Source: Malus domestica (Eukaryota > Streptophyta > Magnoliopsida > Rosales > Rosaceae). Taken from it: a DNA stretch of 64,000 nucleotides. Of the stretch, positions 57,855-64,000 are shown piece after piece. The stretch lies in assembly GCF_042453785.1 (NCBI RefSeq), contig NC_091665.1:30715001-30779000 (forward strand), given 5' to 3'. Under the pieces are notes generated by a model. It had not been told where the DNA came from. It ran no database searches and was given only the letters and a program-made list of their open reading frames with translations. The translations under genes were made by a program, and so were the position numbers. Numbering within the stretch: the stretch's first letter is position 1; each line of letters begins with the position of its first letter.

Positions 57855-59074
57855 TGTGTTTGTTGTATCGAATTATTTCGAACTGAACTAGTTTCAGGGA
57901 TTAAGTTGGACTGGTTTAGACTAGATTAAGTTGAACTAGCTTAGTGAAGCGTTTGGTGTAGTGTCGGACTAAGAAGCAGGATAATGAAAACAGTATTGTC
58001 ATCAGTTTGGTGTTTGCTCAAACTAGAACTACATTATTGTTCTATTTTTTTTTATTAAAGATATTATTAAAATTAATAATATTGGATGAGAGTGAGACTC
58101 AATAAAAATACAAGCTCAAAATTCAAATTAACATAGAAATTGGAATTGAAGATTCCTTTTTATTTTATTTTATTGTGTCTGGAATTCAGAAATTCATAAG
58201 ATGCATGTGATACTAAATGCAATCAAATACATCAAGGCTGGCAAGTTCAACCAATTGTTTAATCCAAAATCTCTAACACAAAATACTTAATTAATTGAGC
58301 ACACACCATGAACAACAACTTAAAACACATGAATTATTTCCACTTGAAAGATTCTTGCATTATATAAAAAACCCAAAAATCAAAAGCTTCAAATAAGAAA
58401 AGATTTTACATTCACTTCCTCAAGCTTTGAATTGATGAAAACACAGAAACCCACCAGACTACCACAACCAAAACCGATAATCGCAAAATAAAAAAAAAAA
58501 GCATAAAACTCTCATTTTTCCTCTGCTACTTCAAGAATCTGCAAACAAAAAGAACAAAACAATTCAATTTCTCCTTCTTCAAAGTTTACAACTTTGAATT
58601 TGTTTCAAATCAGAAAAAAGAAAATGAGGAGGAGGTGGAAGAGATAACCTTGCGTCGCTGCTTGCAGGAGGAAGAGAGGCTGGACTGGAGACAGCGAGAA
58701 GCTTGTCGTTGCCGTCGGTCAATCCCTCTAAAACCCTTTCATCACCCCTACAGAACTATGAGATCGTTTTGTTGAGGACGTTGTCGATCTGCTACAGCAG
58801 CTGTTGATGTATAAAGGACGAGATCGATTCGTTTGATAGCCAAAAAGATGAGATTGACGAAAGCCCGTAGAGGATTGGAAGGGCGAAGCGAAGCAGTTTT
58901 AGCAATCCGGCTGTTTTTTGGAGGGACTCGCTAAGAACCTCTAGTGAGGGCGTTAGGCGAGGCGAGTGCCTCCGAATCCCACTAAAGTTAATCATTCCAT
59001 CAAACAAACACGGGACTACATTCATTGCTAGTCCAGTCTAGTCCAATGAAGATTATTAAAGGCAAACAAACACA
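57855..59074. mobile_element. Non-autonomous TIR transposon, 1.2 kb
   Basis: Ends TGTGTTTGTT (57855) and its exact reverse complement (59065-59074). No transposase frame. The right 200 bp ('cgctaagaacctctagtgagggcgttaggcgagg') match 62113-62340 in reverse, showing a dispersed family. The middle (58500-58800) is GC-richer and may be a captured gene segment that I do not recognise. No clear target duplication. Confidence 0.55.
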
Positions 59075-59082
59075 CCCTTAGA

Positions 59083-59290
59083 TCATAAGCTGGTGGTCCG
59101 TTGGTAAAGGACAAATTACGAGGTTTTCTTAAAACTAAAAATTAGAGGTCTCAGGTTCAAAAGCGTTGTTGGTGTGGAAGTCAGATTTGTGGCAGGAAAA
59201 GCTAAAATGCCTCTATGAGTCTTCTTGATCCCGGAAGAAGTGGATAACTGTGACTTACTACTAATTATCCTTCTTTTAAAGAAAAAAGAA
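59083..59290 (+). mobile_element. Possible SINE (Au-like)
   Basis: Box A-like TGGTCCGTTGGT (59094-59105) and box B-like GGTTCAAAAGC (59154-59164) lie in the order and spacing of tRNA-derived plant SINEs. The segment ends in 'ttacttactaattatcc..' style sequence and a T/A-rich stretch. No duplication was found. Confidence 0.35.
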
Positions 59291-61030
59291 GAAGATTTCT
59301 TTCGACAAAGAAAAAGAAAGTACAACTAGATGAAATGGATTAACACGAGAAATAGAATACTTAAACTTCAGTTTCTCTAAACATTAAAACAAAAAGTATT
59401 GTTAGACAAAGAGTTGGTCCGTTGATATGTACGAGACTCGATCAGTCATTTTTTATCATATATTTTTGTCTTTCAATTTTGGCTGCCCATTTGGATTATA
59501 AAAGTAGACAAGTGATGATCAAATTCATTTAATTTTGCCTCTAAATTGAGTTGAAATTGAAATGGTCTTATTAGTGTATATGGAATTATGCATGTACATA
59601 TAAAATAGTGGGTGGGCTGTATTGACTAACTATTGCCTCCACATTTTTACGGAGTATAATTCTCTTTCCTTCTATTCCTTTCTCATTCTCTCACATTTTT
59701 TATTTTATTTTATTCTCTTTATAAAAAAATTAATATAAGAAGTTAACGTAACTTAATGATAACCTTTCAAATTGAAGAAAAGAGAAGAGAATGGAGGGAG
59801 AAAAAAAAGAGAGAAGATAATCCTTCTTCCATTTTGATACATTTGTGAATGATGAGGCGTGCCCATTTTAAATCACATCTCCACGTTTTGAATGCCATCT
59901 CAAGAAAAGAAAAAAAAAAGATTGTGCATCAATCAAAGTCAACCACTCACTTCTTAATTTCTATTTGGCACTCACCAACTTGGATGTGATGATTTGTACG
60001 AATAAATTGTATTTGTATTGTATTTGTATTGTATCTGTGAGACCCCCTCAAATTTTAAATTGTTTAGAAAGTGTTGTTACTATTTTTGGAGAAATGTGAA
60101 GTGTATTCGAATTGTACGATTTGTGGTTGATTTTGAACAATTGAGAAAGCAGCCTCTTTTAAGGACTCTTTTTAAGGTTATAAGATGAAGTTGGGCGAGA
60201 TCACAGAGTTCTCTTTCAGATTAGTTTTTTGAGGTCGGATGTATTTTTAAATGAATTTAGAATAGAGTGAGATGGAATTAAGTGGTACCACATGTTGAGC
60301 ACCCCTCCAACTGCTGAAAGGAAGAGTGAGGTTGTATAACTGTGGAGTATACCACTTATGTTCTGATCACAATGAAAAATTTCTCATAACCGTGGGATAA
60401 CTCCATGCCTTCTTCTTCGTGGAACAGCAAGGGCAGAGCATAGAGAGAAAAAGAAAATTAAATAAACCCTTCAATCTTCCGAAATTCATAACTTTTCAAT
60501 TCGAGAATCCGATTGAAGAACAATATTTTCCTACCATTGGACCTGGAACGGTATTGATAGATTCTGTTTTGCTTGAAAAGTTGGAGGGGAATTTCTGGAA
60601 GAAAAAAAAATTGACCTGGAACTCGCTGGTTTCATATCATGGACCTAAATGCAAAAATAGTTTCAATTTTGGGGAAATTGTGTAATTTTCACAAAATTCA
60701 GGCACCAAAGTTCAAAGACCTATTTGAAATGTTAAAAGATTTTAACGAAGAGAGAATTATTATTTCGTTAAGTGAAGTGTCCTTTTTGAAGTGAACGGGA
60801 TAAAGTTTAGTTACTATACATGTAACATGCACGTATGTTGACATATTTTAATTGTTGATTATGTATTTGTATATTTTAATTAGTACTTATATATTTATAT
60901 ATTCATCTTACATCGTTTCATAAAAATGACGATGATGTGATATGTGTCATTTGGTTCAACTGCATGACTTGATCAACACCATTCACATGTTTATGAATAT
61001 AACTTTGATTCTTGAATAATATTTGTTTAT
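59291..61030. other. AT-rich repeat-like DNA, no gene seen
   Basis: A block at about 60040-60710 looks like a decayed retroelement leader. An 88-codon frame at 60419-60685 in it has no domain and is probably chance. Confidence 0.4.
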
Positions 61031-61397
61031 TTGGAATGTTTGGTGATCTCCAACAAGGGCTATAGGCCACAATTAGCTCAAAATTTGATAAAATTTGTCT
61101 CCAACCAAAGGTCTAAAGGGAATCAAAATAAAAGAATTAGGTTGAGTTTGGTCCCAAGGCAAGCAACAACATGTAGTGTCAGCATATGTTAAGTTTAACC
61201 CAGGGCACGCAACATGTAGCCTAGGACAAGCTAAGTTTGGCTTCAAAAGTAATAAAACATGAAGGGGGATAAAATATAGCCCTGCATAGTTGAAGGTGGA
61301 AAAATTTAGCCCTGAAGTAGTTTTTAAATATTAATTTTTAAAGGGCTAAAACATAGCCAATGGCTACGTTTAACCTCCATGACTGAAGATGGCCTTA
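61031..61397. mobile_element. Possible MITE
   Basis: 'gatctccaacaagggctata' near the left and 'atgactgaagatggcctta' at the right are weakly inverted ('gatctccaac' against 'ggccatcttcag'). Internal 'tttagccctg' and 'agggctaaaacatagcc' resemble plant gagcatctcc-type MITEs. Confidence 0.35.
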
Positions 61398-62112
61398 TGT
61401 TGATATTTATTTATAATTATTATGAACAATAGTTATCTCATAGATTATGGACTCATTTGAAAAGTATCAATGTAAATAAATAACTATGCTCATTTGTTGA
61501 AGTCCTAAAGTGAGTAACTATGGATTTATGAAAATATGGAACTAAAATTAGTTGAGTCCACTCTCGAGGTACCAAGATCTAGGATCAGCCTAAATTGCAC
61601 AAGATAATGAATGAAGTCCTTTCGATAAGGATCTGATAAAATGATGAAATTGGATTTTAGATTTGGGAACTAAGAGTTTGACAAGATGACTAATGGAAAG
61701 AGAAATGAGTTATTTTGTTAACTAGTTAACAAAATAGAATGAAGAGATATCTATTTTCTTCTATTTTTTTTCTTAATTCACAGACTAGCCATGGAGTTAA
61801 TTTTTTTGCCGACCTCGGGTTCGGGAATGCCAATACAATCTTATGTTCAAGTAGGAGGAAGTTTACAATGCACCAAGACAACACACTAAGAGATCGCTTG
61901 GTGGTTAAACTTGAATTGAACTATTTTAACTAAATTAAACTATTGTCTTCACCATTATTTAATGAGCTTAAAAATATTGAAACCAGACTTAATAAATTGG
62001 ATAACAGTCCAGCAAATTGTGTTTTCCAAGTCTCCTTAAAAGGTTGAAATTCTATAGGAAACACTCGTACTCATTTCTCATATTGTCTAGTCTTAGCCAT
62101 TGAACGACCCCT
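61398..62112. other. Intergenic DNA, nothing recognised
   Basis: AT-rich, without a frame, tandem repeat or paired ends that I can support. Confidence 0.4.
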
Positions 62113-62340
62113 AATGGTGCGTTTGTTTCCCTTCCTTAAGTTTCACTACATTGGATTGGATTAAGAATTAGCTAGTCTTATGTTTGTTGGCCGACGAAAT
62201 TAGCTTTAGTGGGACTAGAGTTCACTCAGCCTAACTATGGGGCTCACTAAAAGGTCTTAGCGAGACCCCCCAAAAAACTAGCGAATTGGTAAGCCCGTTT
62301 CTCGTTCTGCTTAACTCCTTGTCTGTCTCGACCAATTCGA
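62113..62340. mobile_element. Fragment of the 57855-59074 TIR family
   Basis: Begins 'ggtgcgtttgttt' and continues with 'ctttagtgggactag..aggtcttagcgagaccccccaaaaaac', the reverse complement of the right end of the 57855-59074 element with many substitutions. The other end is not visible. Confidence 0.55.
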
Positions 62341-62474
62341 AGTCACCCCCCACTCCCCGCAACATCTTCGTTTTGCTCCATGACTTGGCCAAACTATGCC
62401 TCTGACCACTGCTGCGTCCTCATAAGTCTTGTGCGGCTTTCTCTTTTCCATTTTCTTTTCACTTTCTTCGATTT

Positions 62475-64000
62475 TGTTGTGAAGATTCGTGAAATTATAG
62501 GTTTGAGTTTATGGTGGGATGAATTGGTAGAGGTGGACATTATGGACTCATCTAAATTCTTCATTGATGCCCATTGTAGAGTTGTTGAGTCACAACATGT
62601 TTTTCGACTAACGGGGGTCTATGGTACTTCCTATAGAGCAGAAAAGGCGGCCTTCTAACAAGGAATGAACAATGACTTCTACCCATTTACCACCCCTTGG
62701 ATTTGCAGAGGCGACTTCAACGATTTCCTGTGGGATTGGGAGAAGTCGGGTGAAGCGGAGGTTCGACACAACATGTATAGATACTTGGGGGAATTCATGA
62801 ATAGTATGGAATTAATGGATTTGGAGTTTAACGACCCAAAATTCACATGGAGGGGAACTCGCAATGGTCAACTTATTGAGGCTCGATTGGACCGTGGTTT
62901 AGTGAACAAGTAGTGGCTGGACTTGTGGCTTAATACCATTGTTACCCATGGTATTATTGTCTAGAGGGATCCTATTTGTGGAAAGGGTAGATGGCTATTC
63001 AGGTTTGAAGCTTATTGGTATAAAGAAGCCGAATGCAGAGAAATTATGAGGAACTGTTGGGAAAAACGATGCTTGGGAGGTACTTAGATAGATGGAACAA
63101 AAAAGTGAATGATTGCCGCTCCAAATTGATCGACTGAAGTAGGAAAAAAATTCAAGTTTAAGGGGCGGGAAATTGAGGAAAAGTTGATACACTTAGGGAA
63201 ATTAAAAGAAGATTGGGGAAGGAATAAACAGCAGAATGAGGAACTTTCTATGAAGGTAGATAAGTTGTGGAGGCATGAGGAAAGCTTTTGGCAACAAAGA
63301 TTGAAAGTGAAGTGGCTTCAAGAGGGGGATGCAAACACTAACTTCTTCCATCAGTCCACCTTGCAAAGGTGTAGGAGGAATAAGATGCTCAAAATCAATG
63401 ACGAAAATGGGAGTGTGGATAGATTGTCCTAGGAAAGTGAAGGAAACCATTGACAAACACTTTGTCAACCTCTTCACGTCAGCGGTCTAATAGGGAGTGG
63501 GGAACAGTTTTGGATTGCATCCAACCAAAGGTGACTGCCGAAATGAATTCTTCCCTCATCGCCTTGGTCTCAACGAAGGAAGTCAAGGTTGCTGCGTTAC
63601 AAATGAGGGGGTTAAAGGCCCTCGGCCGTAATGGCTTCCAAGGCATTTTTTGCTAGTCATTCTAGGGAAATATTGTGGAGGAGGTCAATGGGTTGGTTGA
63701 TGATCTTATGATGGGCAACAACAATCCCAAACGAATTAACTCCACACATGTTGTCCTCATCCATAAAGTCCCAAATCAGGAGTCTGTTTCTCAATTCCGA
63801 CCTATTAGCCTTTGTAACTATTCTTACAAAATATTGTCGAAGGTCATGGAAAATCACCTTAGACTGTTGTTGTCGGAGCTAATTTCCTCGTCCCATAATG
63901 CCTTTGTTGCAAGAAGGCAGATTCATGATAATATTGGCATGCCACATTAGCTTTTCCACTTCCTCAAAACACGAAAAACAAAGAGAAAATTTGAACTCGG
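62475..64000 (+). pseudogene. Decayed L1-type LINE ORF2 (endonuclease and RT), runs off the edge
   Basis: Plus-strand frames give L1 endonuclease pieces (VFRLTGVYGTSYRAEK, WICRGDFNDFLWDWEKSG, FTWRGTRNGQLIEARLDR) and then the linker and RT start (WLQEGDANTNFFHQ, then ISLCNYSYKILSKVMENHL and ISSSHNAFVARRQIHDNI). Stops and shifts occur at about 62656, 62911, 62961, 63430 and 63947, so it cannot be translated whole. It is a different LINE clade from 30935-34093 (L1-type, not RTE). The catalytic FADD region would lie beyond the window. Confidence 0.85.

Noticed and set aside
59083..59290. A functional tRNA gene from the box A/B-like motifs
   Set aside because: No cloverleaf can be folded; the boxes fit a SINE at best.
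60419..60685. 88-codon frame as a small gene
   Set aside because: No domain, and the surrounding sequence looks like a decayed retroelement leader.

Overview
The window is nuclear DNA of a flowering plant, most likely a woody Rosaceae of the apple/pear type. Genes are split by short AT-rich GT-AG introns and embedded in dense, nested transposable elements. The family resemblance to Maleae repeats is recognition by eye, not a database result. There is no sign of bacterial or organellar sequence.

Four protein genes look intact once exons are joined. On the minus strand are a PfkB-family sugar/nucleoside kinase (7959-11580, 12 exons, 367 aa) and an ALE2-like receptor kinase (12474-16435, 9 exons, 780 aa), lying head-to-tail. 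On the plus strand is a WD40 protein resembling plant AMBRA1 homologues (47193-52581, 13 exons, 802 aa). On the minus strand is a small cupin (55706-56361, 2 exons, 116 aa). All exon sets were joined by hand at GT-AG (one GC-AG) junctions and keep a single open frame. A fifth locus, a WDR26-like LisH/CTLH/WD40 gene on the plus strand, is a pseudogene split between 25387-26264 and 34721-35583.

Layout. 1-1023: LTR and gag start of a minus-strand Gypsy-like element. 1024-3060: unassigned repeat-like DNA. About 3060-7065: 5'-truncated, decayed Copia element. 7134-7958: Tourist-like MITE abutting the stop codon of the kinase gene. 7959-16435: the two minus-strand genes. 18276-22449: non-autonomous LTR element with paired LTRs and near-identical target duplication. 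22518-23571: TIR transposon carrying a fragment of a plastid FtsHi2-like gene. 23847-24351: small TIR element between 14-bp direct repeats. 24371-35583: WDR26-like pseudogene invaded by a 7.7-kb composite. 35838-44871: three copies of a Gypsy-like gag-protease element in alternating orientation, forming a 3-kb hairpin. 45051-45228: tRNA-derived SINE. 47193-52581 and 55706-56361: genes. 57855-59074: TIR element. 62475-64000: decayed L1-type LINE running off the edge.

The most notable structure is the 26510-34205 composite. A complete RTE-type LINE open frame, an antisense 3.8-kb non-autonomous element encoding a 224-aa coiled-coil protein, and a second LINE 3' end with its (TTG)n tail are together bracketed by one perfect 17-bp direct repeat. 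This is what a single read-through (3' transduction) retrotransposition would leave. The second is the hairpin of gag-protease copies at 38784-44871, which could give double-stranded RNA if transcribed. The intact genes show no common pathway; they are an ordinary mix of metabolism, signalling and housekeeping.
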